Assembly (NCBI GenBank): GCA_015060405.1
Contig: SUYN01000002.1
Location: 186,001-250,000 of the forward strand
Direction of reading: 5' to 3'
DNA from: Bacteroidales bacterium
GTDB taxonomy: Bacteria; Bacteroidota; Bacteroidia; Bacteroidales; UBA932
Length of the DNA stretch: 64,000 nt
Numbering within the stretch: position 1 is the stretch's first letter; each line of letters begins with the position of its first letter. The notes beneath the pieces were generated by a model. That model saw nothing but the letters and a program-made list of their open reading frames with translations. It ran no database searches and had not been told where the DNA came from. The position numbers and the translations under genes are program-made. Below are positions 9,897 to 18,523 of the stretch, piece after piece.

Positions 9897-9921
9897 GTCA
9901 TCCCCGACCTGATCGGGAATC
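9897..9921. repeat. Dispersed palindromic element (family A)
   Basis: GTCATCCCCGACCTGATCGGGAATC. Confidence 0.9.
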
Positions 9922-9935
9922 TAATCCGTCATTAA

Positions 9936-10448
9936 ATGGAAAAATGCATAATAGTAGCGATAGCGGACAATAATGCCATAGGAAGGGACAATGCCCTCCT
10001 ATGGCATATTTCCGAAGACCTGAAGTTCTTCAAGCGCACGACTTCGGGATGTCCGGTCATAATGGGACGCAAGACTTTCGAGTCCATAGGGCGTCCGCTC
10101 CCCAAACGTACGAATATCGTCATCTCACGCGGCTTTGATGCTCCAGAAGGGGTTATAGTGGCCGGTTCACTGGCAGAGGCCTATGCGGTTGCCGGATCAT
10201 CCGTCATTTCCGACCCGGTCGGGAATCCCCGCTGCTTCATAATGGGCGGCGGTCAGATATATGCCCAGGCCATGGCTGATGCGGACCGCCTTATCGTGAC
10301 CCATGTCCATACGGCCATCGAAGATGCCGACACATTCTTCCCGGAGATTGCCCCTTCGGAATGGGAGGTGGCCGAGCGTTCGGAGATGCTTCATGACGAG
10401 GAGACAGGATATGATTTTGAATTCGTTACCTACATACGTCACAACTAA
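9936..10448 (+). CDS. folA: Dihydrofolate reductase with in-frame repeat-derived segment
   Basis: NNAIGRDNALLWHISEDLKFFKRTTSGCPVIMGRKTFESIGRPLPKRTNIVIS; IMGGGQIYAQ. Confidence 0.95.
   Translation: MEKCIIVAIADNNAIGRDNALLWHISEDLKFFKRTTSGCPVIMGRKTFESIGRPLPKRTNIVISRGFDAPEGVIVAGSLAEAYAVAGSSVISDPVGNPRCFIMGGGQIYAQAMADADRLIVTHVHTAIEDADTFFPEIAPSEWEVAERSEMLHDEETGYDFEFVTYIRHN
10203..10227. repeat. Family A palindromic element inside folA
   Basis: GTCATTTCCGACCCGGTCGGGAATC in frame, encoding VISDPVGNP. Confidence 0.85.
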
Positions 10449-10459
10449 ATCGTTGTTTT

Positions 10460-11803
10460 ATGTCAAGAGATAGTTTCGGCAGCCGTTTCGGCGCTCTTGT
10501 AGCGATGGCCGGCTCAGCAGTGGGACTCGGCAACCTCTGGCGTTTCCCTTATCTGGTAGGAGAAAACGGAGGTGCTGCCTTCATCATAGTGTATATACTC
10601 TTGAGCTTCCTCATATGTCTTCCGATCTTCATTTCTGAATTCGTGGTCGGCAGAAGAAGCCAGAAGAACGCCTACGCCGCCTTCCGTGACCTTTCAGGGG
10701 GCTCTGCGTGGCGCTGGGTAGGACTTTTTACAATCATAGTTCCGCTGATAGTGCTGTCGTATTACAGCGTCATAGGAGGTTGGTCGGTCGACTATCTTCT
10801 CAAGTCATTCACATTCTCGTTTACCGGTGGAGAGTCTCAGAGTGCGATGGCCACCATGTTCTCGGACATGGTTTCATCGACATGGGCTCCTCTCCTTGCC
10901 CATACCGGCTTTCTTCTTACCACTATGCTCATCGTTGTGGTCGGAATCAAGGACGGCATAGAGAAATTCAGCAAGGTGATGATGCCGCTGCTGTTTGTAA
11001 TTGTCATCGCCATTGCTATATATTCGGTGACTCTTCCCGGAGCGAAGGCCGGTCTCGACTATCTCTTCAATCCGGATTTTTCAAAGATCAACGGTGAGGC
11101 GATAGCAGCAGCTCTCGGTCAGGCATTCTTCTCGCTTTCGCTCGGTTTCGGAACCATCATGACCTATGCCTCATATGTCGACAAGAAGGAGAATATAATG
11201 TTCCAGAGTACAGCGACGGCCGTTTCAGACCTCATGTTCGCCCTTATTGCAGGAACAGCGATCATGCCTGCAGTATTTGCTTTCGGCATAAATCCGCAGT
11301 CAGGCCCCGGCCTCGTCTTCGAGACACTTCCATATGTTTTCGGCCAGATGCCGGCAGGTGGTTTTATTGCCATCCTCTTCTTCCTCGCGCTGCTTGTGGC
11401 AGCGCTCACATCGTCTATCTCGATGCTGGAAGTCGCAGTCGCCTATCTTGTTGAAGAAAAGAACCTCTCACGAATCGGTGCCTGTGTAGTCCTGTTCGTC
11501 ATATGTTGGGTGGTCGGTGCTGTATGTTCGCTTTCTTTCGGCCCGCTCTCGCATGTGGAAATAGCAGGAGGTAACATCTTTGATTTCTTCGATGACTTGT
11601 CATCCAATATTCTGATGACCCTCGGAAGTCTCCTGACAGTCCTCTTCGTGGGCTGGAGGCTGAAGAAGACGGATGTATATGATGAGTTCACGAACGGAGG
11701 AGCCATAAGCAGGAATGCAAAGATCTTCGGTGTCCTCTGGATCCTCATCCGCTATGTCTGCCCTCTGGCAATCATTGCAATATTCATTTCCGGCCTCTTG
11801 TAG
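10460..11803 (+). CDS. Sodium-dependent transporter, NSS/SNF family
   Basis: DSFGSRFGALVAMAGSAVGLGNLWRFPYLVGENGGAAF. Confidence 0.92.
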   Translation: MSRDSFGSRFGALVAMAGSAVGLGNLWRFPYLVGENGGAAFIIVYILLSFLICLPIFISEFVVGRRSQKNAYAAFRDLSGGSAWRWVGLFTIIVPLIVLSYYSVIGGWSVDYLLKSFTFSFTGGESQSAMATMFSDMVSSTWAPLLAHTGFLLTTMLIVVVGIKDGIEKFSKVMMPLLFVIVIAIAIYSVTLPGAKAGLDYLFNPDFSKINGEAIAAALGQAFFSLSLGFGTIMTYASYVDKKENIMFQSTATAVSDLMFALIAGTAIMPAVFAFGINPQSGPGLVFETLPYVFGQMPAGGFIAILFFLALLVAALTSSISMLEVAVAYLVEEKNLSRIGACVVLFVICWVVGAVCSLSFGPLSHVEIAGGNIFDFFDDLSSNILMTLGSLLTVLFVGWRLKKTDVYDEFTNGGAISRNAKIFGVLWILIRYVCPLAIIAIFISGLL

Positions 11804-14480
11804 CGACGGCAGATCCTATGACAGATCCTATGAGAAGAAGGATCAGGGCGATCGAGCTGGCGCGGGAAATGTCTTCGCCGAGCTGATATGAATCAGGCTC
11901 GAATCTCATTATGAGCTGACCTTCACCTTCCGGTATGATGGCTCCTCTGAGCATCCAGTCCGCGCGGAAAATCTCTGCCGGACGGCCTTCCGGTGTCGGT
12001 TGGTAGTGACCTCCGCGAACTTCCCCATAGGCTCCTGCAGGCTCGATCCAGGCCTTCCATCCCTTAGGATAATAGATTTCGCTGAACACGGCGGCGCGTT
12101 CACCCTCGGTGCTGAATGAATAGCGGAGTTCGTTAGGTGCATAGTGGTCCAGTCCGATGAAGTCATTTTCCGATCCGTCGTGGGCAATACCTTTCATTGC
12201 ATCCTGTGCCCAGGCGAAGTCATCGCCGATCACTGCTGTCGAGTGCAGATCTGTCGAGGCAAGGAGGGCGATTTCATCATCTGGTGTTGCCGCAGGGACG
12301 TATGAGTCCACGAACCAGCAGTTGCCGTATGCGTATGGATTGACTACAGGTGAATACTCCGCCCCGAGGATGATGTATCTTCCGTTCAGCATTGAGGTCA
12401 CCTTCAGCTCTGGCAGGGCTGCAGAGACATCCTGTACTGTGACCGCATCCTTGGTGACATCAAAGATCTGAAGTATCTCATCTGTTATGTATCTGTCAAT
12501 AAGGTCCTGATAGCGCTGGAGCTTGACAGGGCTGTAGCCTCCGATGCATTTGTGATGATAGCTCTGGATGGCGTCGTTGAAGGTGTTTACGCTGAGGTCA
12601 AGGACACGGTAGTCCGGGTCGGTGTCCAGGTGGATGATCTCGTCCACCGGACGTGGCTCATAATGGGCGGTGAAGTCCTTCGGAGTCACGAAATGGCTCT
12701 TGTTGAGGTACCTCTTGCCGACGCTTGCCAGGTCGAACCATACGAGGAAGATCACTGCAGCTGCAGCAATCACCGTCCTGCCTTTCAGAACGAATGAGCC
12801 TTTCTTGCCCACAGCATCAACCTTCGGAGTCCTGAACGCCCAGATTATGAGCAGAAAGACACATGTGATAAGAGCAAGGGAGCGCAATGCATCCTTTGTC
12901 AGAAGCTCCTGACGGTCAGCAATGAAGGCGTCTATAAGAATCTCGGGCTGTCCTGCATCCGACGCACCGACGAATGATCCGGCAATTCCCGGAAAAAACG
13001 CACATAGGGCACAGAAGCCGGCAGTTATTCCGAATGATGTGTAAAGGGCCTTCATCATCACCTTCTTCTCGTACTTTTCCTTCAGTATTCTGTCAAGCAC
13101 ATAGAATCCAAGCATAGGCATCGTCACCTGCAGCACAGTCAGGGCCATGGAAACCGTCCTGAACTTGTTGTACATAGGCGCATAGTTGAACCAGAGCTTG
13201 GTGAACCACATGAAATGGCTGCCCCATGCAAGGAATACCGCAATCACCGTAGCCGCCACGAGCCACCATTTCTCCCTGCCCTTGCAGAGGATGAGTCCGA
13301 GAACGAAGAGGAATATGGTGATTGCTCCCATGTACATAGGACCTGCCGTGAACGGCTGCGGGCCCCAGTACAGAGGCAGATGCTTCATTGTCTGTCTCAG
13401 ATTGGGCTGGCCTGCTCTTTTGAGAAGCCTGCCTGTCTCCGAATCCATAGGAAGCTCTCCCGATGAGGAACCTCCGTTGAAGTTGGGAATGAGCAGGTTA
13501 GGCATCTCACCTATGCCGTATGACCATGCTGTGGCATAATCAAGGTCAAGTCCCTTGTCATTGTGGCTGTCGCTGTCGGCAGAGAGCTCGGAACCGCCGC
13601 GCATTGTGTAAGGCGTGTATTCATATGTAGGAATGAGCTTGTTGGCATTTGTCGCTATGCCCACGATGCCGATTACAAGCAGGAGGGAGGATGCGGCAAA
13701 GAAGCGCTTCAGACCTTCGCTGCGACGTGCCTTGTCGATGCACAGGCAGATGAAAAGTCCTATCGCATAGGCGAATATCACGATTGCGAGGTAATATGTG
13801 ATCTGAAGGTGATTGGCCTTGATCTGCATGCTCAATGCAAATGCGAAGAGGGTGGCTCCGAGTATGGTCCTTGGCAGCCAGAGCTTGTCCCATCGCCTGT
13901 CATTTGAAGCGCCCCCATTGTCATTCCGGGCACCCCCATTGTCATTCCGGGCACAGCCGAGAAATCTTAACGCCGAGCGATACGTGAATATGACCCCCGC
14001 AAGCACCCACGGGAAGTAAGCGATAGCCTGCATCTTGGTGTTGTGACCGACCTGGATGATCTGCATGTTATATGAACAGAAGGCTATCGCTACGGCTCCG
14101 GCAACGGCGACAAGCCTGCTGCATCCGAGAGAGAGCATCAGCAGGAAGCCTCCTATTAGGGCTATCAGCAGGTAGCTTGCCGGACGACGTCCTGTGAGCA
14201 GGAAGTCATATATCGCATCGGTCCAGTCTCCTTCGAAGCTGTCGATCGTGGCTGTGGTCGGCATGCCGCCGAACATCGAATTGGTCCACGCTGTCGGGTC
14301 ATCCGGATGGGCCGCATTATGCGTGACAGCCTCATTGGCCATTCCCTTCCATGAGGCTATATCGCTCTGGTTCACGATCTTGCCGTCAAGGACCTGTGGG
14401 GTGTAGCCATATGCCAATCCTATGAAAAGCAGGAGGATGCCTGCATATATTCCGATGTTTTTCAATAATCCTTTGTTCAT
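11784..14480 (-). CDS. YfhO-family large membrane protein
   Basis: About 900-aa polytopic protein, start MNKGLLKNIGIYAGILLLFIGLAYGYTPQVLDGK; contains repeat-derived ARNDNGGARNDNGG. Confidence 0.8.
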   Translation of the reverse strand: MNKGLLKNIGIYAGILLLFIGLAYGYTPQVLDGKIVNQSDIASWKGMANEAVTHNAAHPDDPTAWTNSMFGGMPTTATIDSFEGDWTDAIYDFLLTGRRPASYLLIALIGGFLLMLSLGCSRLVAVAGAVAIAFCSYNMQIIQVGHNTKMQAIAYFPWVLAGVIFTYRSALRFLGCARNDNGGARNDNGGASNDRRWDKLWLPRTILGATLFAFALSMQIKANHLQITYYLAIVIFAYAIGLFICLCIDKARRSEGLKRFFAASSLLLVIGIVGIATNANKLIPTYEYTPYTMRGGSELSADSDSHNDKGLDLDYATAWSYGIGEMPNLLIPNFNGGSSSGELPMDSETGRLLKRAGQPNLRQTMKHLPLYWGPQPFTAGPMYMGAITIFLFVLGLILCKGREKWWLVAATVIAVFLAWGSHFMWFTKLWFNYAPMYNKFRTVSMALTVLQVTMPMLGFYVLDRILKEKYEKKVMMKALYTSFGITAGFCALCAFFPGIAGSFVGASDAGQPEILIDAFIADRQELLTKDALRSLALITCVFLLIIWAFRTPKVDAVGKKGSFVLKGRTVIAAAAVIFLVWFDLASVGKRYLNKSHFVTPKDFTAHYEPRPVDEIIHLDTDPDYRVLDLSVNTFNDAIQSYHHKCIGGYSPVKLQRYQDLIDRYITDEILQIFDVTKDAVTVQDVSAALPELKVTSMLNGRYIILGAEYSPVVNPYAYGNCWFVDSYVPAATPDDEIALLASTDLHSTAVIGDDFAWAQDAMKGIAHDGSENDFIGLDHYAPNELRYSFSTEGERAAVFSEIYYPKGWKAWIEPAGAYGEVRGGHYQPTPEGRPAEIFRADWMLRGAIIPEGEGQLIMRFEPDSYQLGEDISRASSIALILLLIGSVIGSAVATRGRK
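13911..13951. repeat. About 20-21-bp tandem repeat within YfhO-like CDS
   Basis: GCCCCCATTGTCATTCCGGG + CACCCCCATTGTCATTCCGGG. Confidence 0.85.
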
Positions 14481-15793
14481 ATCGAGTGTCTTTCAAATAA
14501 TTCTACCATGCGGCGGGTGAGGTTGCGTCTTGTGAACCGGGATATGTCCGCACCTGAGGCCTTCAGCTCTCCCTTTATGTGCCTTTCCCAGCATCCGTCG
14601 ATGAAAAGCTCCATCGAAGCCTTGTCCTCCCATTCCAGAACGACGCCCGTTCCCGTGTCATCCATGATCATGGACATAGCCCCGTCCTTCTGACCTATTC
14701 CCAGCACCGGTCTTCCTGATGCGATGTATTCAAAAAGCTTTCCCGGCAGGACTGCCTTATATTCCGGCTCCTTTCTCAAAGGGAGGATAAGAAGAGAAGC
14801 CCTGCGTTGTTCATCGATGGCTGCAGAATGGGGCAGGTAGCCCATGTCCACAAGATTATCCTTCAGACCGGCATCGTGGACTGATCGGATTATCTGCTCG
14901 TCGGTCTTTCCTATGAGCTTGATTTTCAATAGCTTCCTGAACTGTTCATCTTTCCTGCATTTCTCGGACAGGACTTCCCACAGCACGGAAGGGTTTCCGT
15001 CTGCTGCAAACAGTCCTGTGTGTGTGACCGTGAATTCCTGAGATGGTCCTCCGAAGGCTTCTTCGCAGACACCTGCAGGGAAGTCGCATTCGTCAAAACC
15101 ATTGGTGATCAGTTCCACGGGCGTGTGGGTCATCGCCTGGAATTCCTTCTGTACCAGAGGGGACACCGCCACTATGGCATCAGCCTTGTCCAGAACCCTC
15201 CTCTCCATCTTCTCATGCCACCTTTCGGTTGCCCGTGTCATCTGCAGGTGCTTGAAATAGAAGATCTTTGTCCATGGATCCCTGAAATCAGCAATCCACG
15301 GCAGCCCTGTCTCTTCAGCCAGCCGGAGTCCTATCATGTGCATCGACTGGGGAGGGCCGGTGCTTATTATCAAATCTACAGGGTGTTCCTCAAGATACTT
15401 CTTCAGGAACCTTACCGAAGGCCTTATCCACAGGCAGCGCGGATCGGGACGGAAGAGATTGCCTCTTACCCACATAGCCGCCTTCTGGAATACGGACTTC
15501 TTCTGGGCATTGACCGGATTGACCTCCACGGCCTCCTTGCTGTGCCCCGACTTGTGCAGGAACTTCCTGTAAAGCTCATACGGCTCGGTGATATGCGTCT
15601 TTATCACTTCCGCTTCCGCAGGGACCTCCGCTTCCAGGGATGTGTCTACTGCCAGCTGCTCCGGATTTTCCGGAGTATATATCACCGGCTGCCATCCTTC
15701 GGACGGAAGATATCTGGCGAATTTCACCCATCTCTGCACTCCCGAACCACCGGTCGGCGGCCAATAATATGATATGATCAGAACGCGTTTCAT
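14477..15793 (-). CDS. Group 1-type glycosyltransferase
   Basis: MKRVLIISYYWPPTGGSGVQRWVKFARYL; LPGKLFEYIASGRPVLGIG; 4-bp overlap with YfhO gene. Confidence 0.85.
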   Translation of the reverse strand: MKRVLIISYYWPPTGGSGVQRWVKFARYLPSEGWQPVIYTPENPEQLAVDTSLEAEVPAEAEVIKTHITEPYELYRKFLHKSGHSKEAVEVNPVNAQKKSVFQKAAMWVRGNLFRPDPRCLWIRPSVRFLKKYLEEHPVDLIISTGPPQSMHMIGLRLAEETGLPWIADFRDPWTKIFYFKHLQMTRATERWHEKMERRVLDKADAIVAVSPLVQKEFQAMTHTPVELITNGFDECDFPAGVCEEAFGGPSQEFTVTHTGLFAADGNPSVLWEVLSEKCRKDEQFRKLLKIKLIGKTDEQIIRSVHDAGLKDNLVDMGYLPHSAAIDEQRRASLLILPLRKEPEYKAVLPGKLFEYIASGRPVLGIGQKDGAMSMIMDDTGTGVVLEWEDKASMELFIDGCWERHIKGELKASGADISRFTRRNLTRRMVELFERHSI

Positions 15794-15859
15794 AATCTTG
15801 CAAAGATACATAAAATAAGATGAAATATTTTTCGTATTTTTGCCTTGATATAACAACTT

Positions 15860-18511
15860 ATGAAAATGGCAGAGAAAAAACCGACCGAAACACCTATGAT
15901 GAAGCAGTTCTTCGCCGTGAAGGCGGAGCATCCCGAGGCGGTGCTTCTTTTCAGGTGCGGCGATTTCTATGAAACATACGGAGATGATGCACTGACAGCC
16001 AGCAAGGTGCTCGGCATAGTCCTTACAAAGCGTTCCAGCGCCACTCCGGGTGCGATTCCGATGGCCGGCTTCCCATATCATTCCCTTGAAACCTATCTTC
16101 CAAGACTTGTGCGCGCCGGTTACAAGGTGGCCGTCTGTGACCAGCTTGAGGACCCGAAGCTCACGAAGAAGATAGTGAAGAGGGGAATCACCGAACTGGT
16201 CACCCCGGGCATAGCATTCAACGAACAGCTTCTCGAGCAGAAGGAGCACAACTACATAGCGGGACTTACCTTCCACAAGGAAAAATGCGGAGCTGCCTTT
16301 CTGGACGTCTCCACAGGTACTTTCCAGGTCGCGGAAGGCTCCCTTGACTACATCGGAACCCTTCTGAGCTCTTTCGCCCCGAAGGAACTCCTTGTGCCGA
16401 GGGGATATGAGAAGGGTGTCAGAGAAAAATACGGCGACCATTACTACATTTCAACCCTCGAAGAATGGGCCTTTGTATATGAAAGTTCGGTGGAGAAGCT
16501 CAAGAGACAGCTGAGGGTTGACTCTCTCAAGGGATTCGCCATCGACAGTTTCCCGTTGGGAATAACATCGGCCGGAGCCCTGCTCATCTATCTTGAGCAG
16601 ACCCAGCACACGGGCCTTGCCAATATATGCTCGATTTCACGTATTGACGAGGGCGCATTCGTGTGGATGGACCGCTTCACCTTCCGCAATCTTGAGATAT
16701 TCTCTTCTACTGCAGGTAAGGAAGGGACCTCCCTGGTCGAGGTTATGGACAAATGCTCGTCTCCTATGGGTGCAAGGATGCTCAGGACATGGCTCGCCAT
16801 GCCTGTGATGGACCTTCAGGAGCTTGAGCACAGATATGAAGTCGTCCAGCATTTCATAGACAACAGGGATGACCTCGTGCGCCTGCAGACCATGATCGCA
16901 GATGTGGGAGACCTGGAGCGCATCATTTCCCGTGCAGCGGCCGGCAAGATAATGCCCCGCGAGGTGATGCAGCTGCGGCGTGGCCTGAGCCAGACGGCGC
17001 CTATAATGCAGCTTTGCGCCGGGAAGGGAGTGGAAGCGCTGGACGGGCTCATTGCGAAGATGGGTGACTGTGCCGGACTTCTTGACTACCTTGGCAGGAC
17101 CATGCATCCCGAGACTGCGGCCCAGCTTGGAAAGGGAGATGTCATCGCAGAAGGTGTCAACGAGGAGCTTGACGAGCTCCGCAGGATTGCCCGTCACGGC
17201 AAGGAGTACCTGCTTGAAGTGCAGCAGCGCGAGATAGAGCGTACGGGAATATCATCGCTCAAGATTGGTTTCAACAATGTCTTCGGCTACTACCTTGAGG
17301 TACGCAACACCCACAAGGACAGTGTGCCCCAGGAATGGATAAGGAAGCAGACGCTGGTGAATGCGGAAAGATATATCACCGAAGAGCTGAAGGAATACGA
17401 ACAGAAGATCCTGGGAGCGGAGGAACGCATATATGCGCTTGAAGTACAGATATATGCCGAGCTTGTGTCGCGGATACAGGAGAACATATCGATGATCCAG
17501 AACAACTGCCGCATCCTTGCCCGTCTTGACGTGTTGAGCAGCTTCGCAGACCTTGCCATATCCAACAATTACTGCCGTCCGAAGATGAACGACAGCAAGG
17601 TGGTGGACATCAGGCAGGGACGCCATCCGGTGATAGAGACTATGATGCAGGCGGGAGAGGAATTCGTGCCTAATGACATATATCTGGACAACCGCAGTCA
17701 GCAGATTATCATCCTGACCGGACCTAACATGGCCGGTAAGTCGGCCTTGCTCCGTCAGACCGCGCTGATAGTCCTGATGGCACAGGTGGGATCGTTCGTG
17801 CCTGCGGCAGAGGCTACGATAGGATATTGCGACAAGATATTCACCCGTGTGGGAGCATCTGACAACATATCCCGCGGAGAGTCCACATTCATGGTGGAGA
17901 TGCTTGAGACATCCATGATACTTCACAACCTCTCGTCACGTTCGCTTGTGCTTCTGGACGAGATCGGCAGAGGAACCTCCACATATGACGGAATGTCCAT
18001 TGCCCGTGCGATCGTGGAATATATCCACGAATATGGAGACGGTGCCAAGACCCTGTTCGCAACCCATTATCATGAACTAAATGACCTTGAGGACATATAT
18101 AATCGTGTGAAGAACTATCATATCGCCGTCAAGGAGGTGGGCAGGAATGTGATTTTCCTGCGCAAGCTCATGGAAGGCGGTGTGGCCCACAGCTTCGGTC
18201 TTCATGTGGCGAGGATGGCGGGTATGCCTAAGCAGGTGCTGGAGTCGGCGGAAAGAACGTTGGCGGCGCTGGAGAAGGAGAGTACGTCTGTCGTTCCGGG
18301 CGACCGAAGGGAGTCGAGGAATCTGAAGCCGCATAATGTCAGGGAAGGCAGGGTGGAAAGCGACGGATCGCTTCAGCTTTCGTTCTTCCAGCTTGAGGAT
18401 CCCCTCCTTTCTTCCCTCAAGGAAGAGCTGGACAAGGCAGACCTGAACAATATGACTCCGCTTCAGGCATTCGACCTGCTGCGCTCGATGAAGGAACAGT
18501 TAGGAATATAA
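15860..18511 (+). CDS. mutS: DNA mismatch repair protein MutS
   Basis: TPMMKQFFAVKAEHPEAVLLFRCGDFYETYGDDA; TGPNMAGKSALLRQ; LLDEIGRGTSTYDG. Confidence 0.97.
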   Translation: MKMAEKKPTETPMMKQFFAVKAEHPEAVLLFRCGDFYETYGDDALTASKVLGIVLTKRSSATPGAIPMAGFPYHSLETYLPRLVRAGYKVAVCDQLEDPKLTKKIVKRGITELVTPGIAFNEQLLEQKEHNYIAGLTFHKEKCGAAFLDVSTGTFQVAEGSLDYIGTLLSSFAPKELLVPRGYEKGVREKYGDHYYISTLEEWAFVYESSVEKLKRQLRVDSLKGFAIDSFPLGITSAGALLIYLEQTQHTGLANICSISRIDEGAFVWMDRFTFRNLEIFSSTAGKEGTSLVEVMDKCSSPMGARMLRTWLAMPVMDLQELEHRYEVVQHFIDNRDDLVRLQTMIADVGDLERIISRAAAGKIMPREVMQLRRGLSQTAPIMQLCAGKGVEALDGLIAKMGDCAGLLDYLGRTMHPETAAQLGKGDVIAEGVNEELDELRRIARHGKEYLLEVQQREIERTGISSLKIGFNNVFGYYLEVRNTHKDSVPQEWIRKQTLVNAERYITEELKEYEQKILGAEERIYALEVQIYAELVSRIQENISMIQNNCRILARLDVLSSFADLAISNNYCRPKMNDSKVVDIRQGRHPVIETMMQAGEEFVPNDIYLDNRSQQIIILTGPNMAGKSALLRQTALIVLMAQVGSFVPAAEATIGYCDKIFTRVGASDNISRGESTFMVEMLETSMILHNLSSRSLVLLDEIGRGTSTYDGMSIARAIVEYIHEYGDGAKTLFATHYHELNDLEDIYNRVKNYHIAVKEVGRNVIFLRKLMEGGVAHSFGLHVARMAGMPKQVLESAERTLAALEKESTSVVPGDRRESRNLKPHNVREGRVESDGSLQLSFFQLEDPLLSSLKEELDKADLNNMTPLQAFDLLRSMKEQLGI
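18287..18324. repeat. Family B repeat inside mutS
   Basis: TCTGTCGTTCCGGGCGACCGAAGGGAGTCGAGGAATCT in frame, encoding SVVPGDRRESRNL. Confidence 0.85.
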
Positions 18512-18523
18512 AATACCATAGAA

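Noticed and set aside
13911-13951. Tandem repeats as a CRISPR-like array
   Set aside because: Units are contiguous without spacers and are read in frame in a CDS; a tandem repeat instead.
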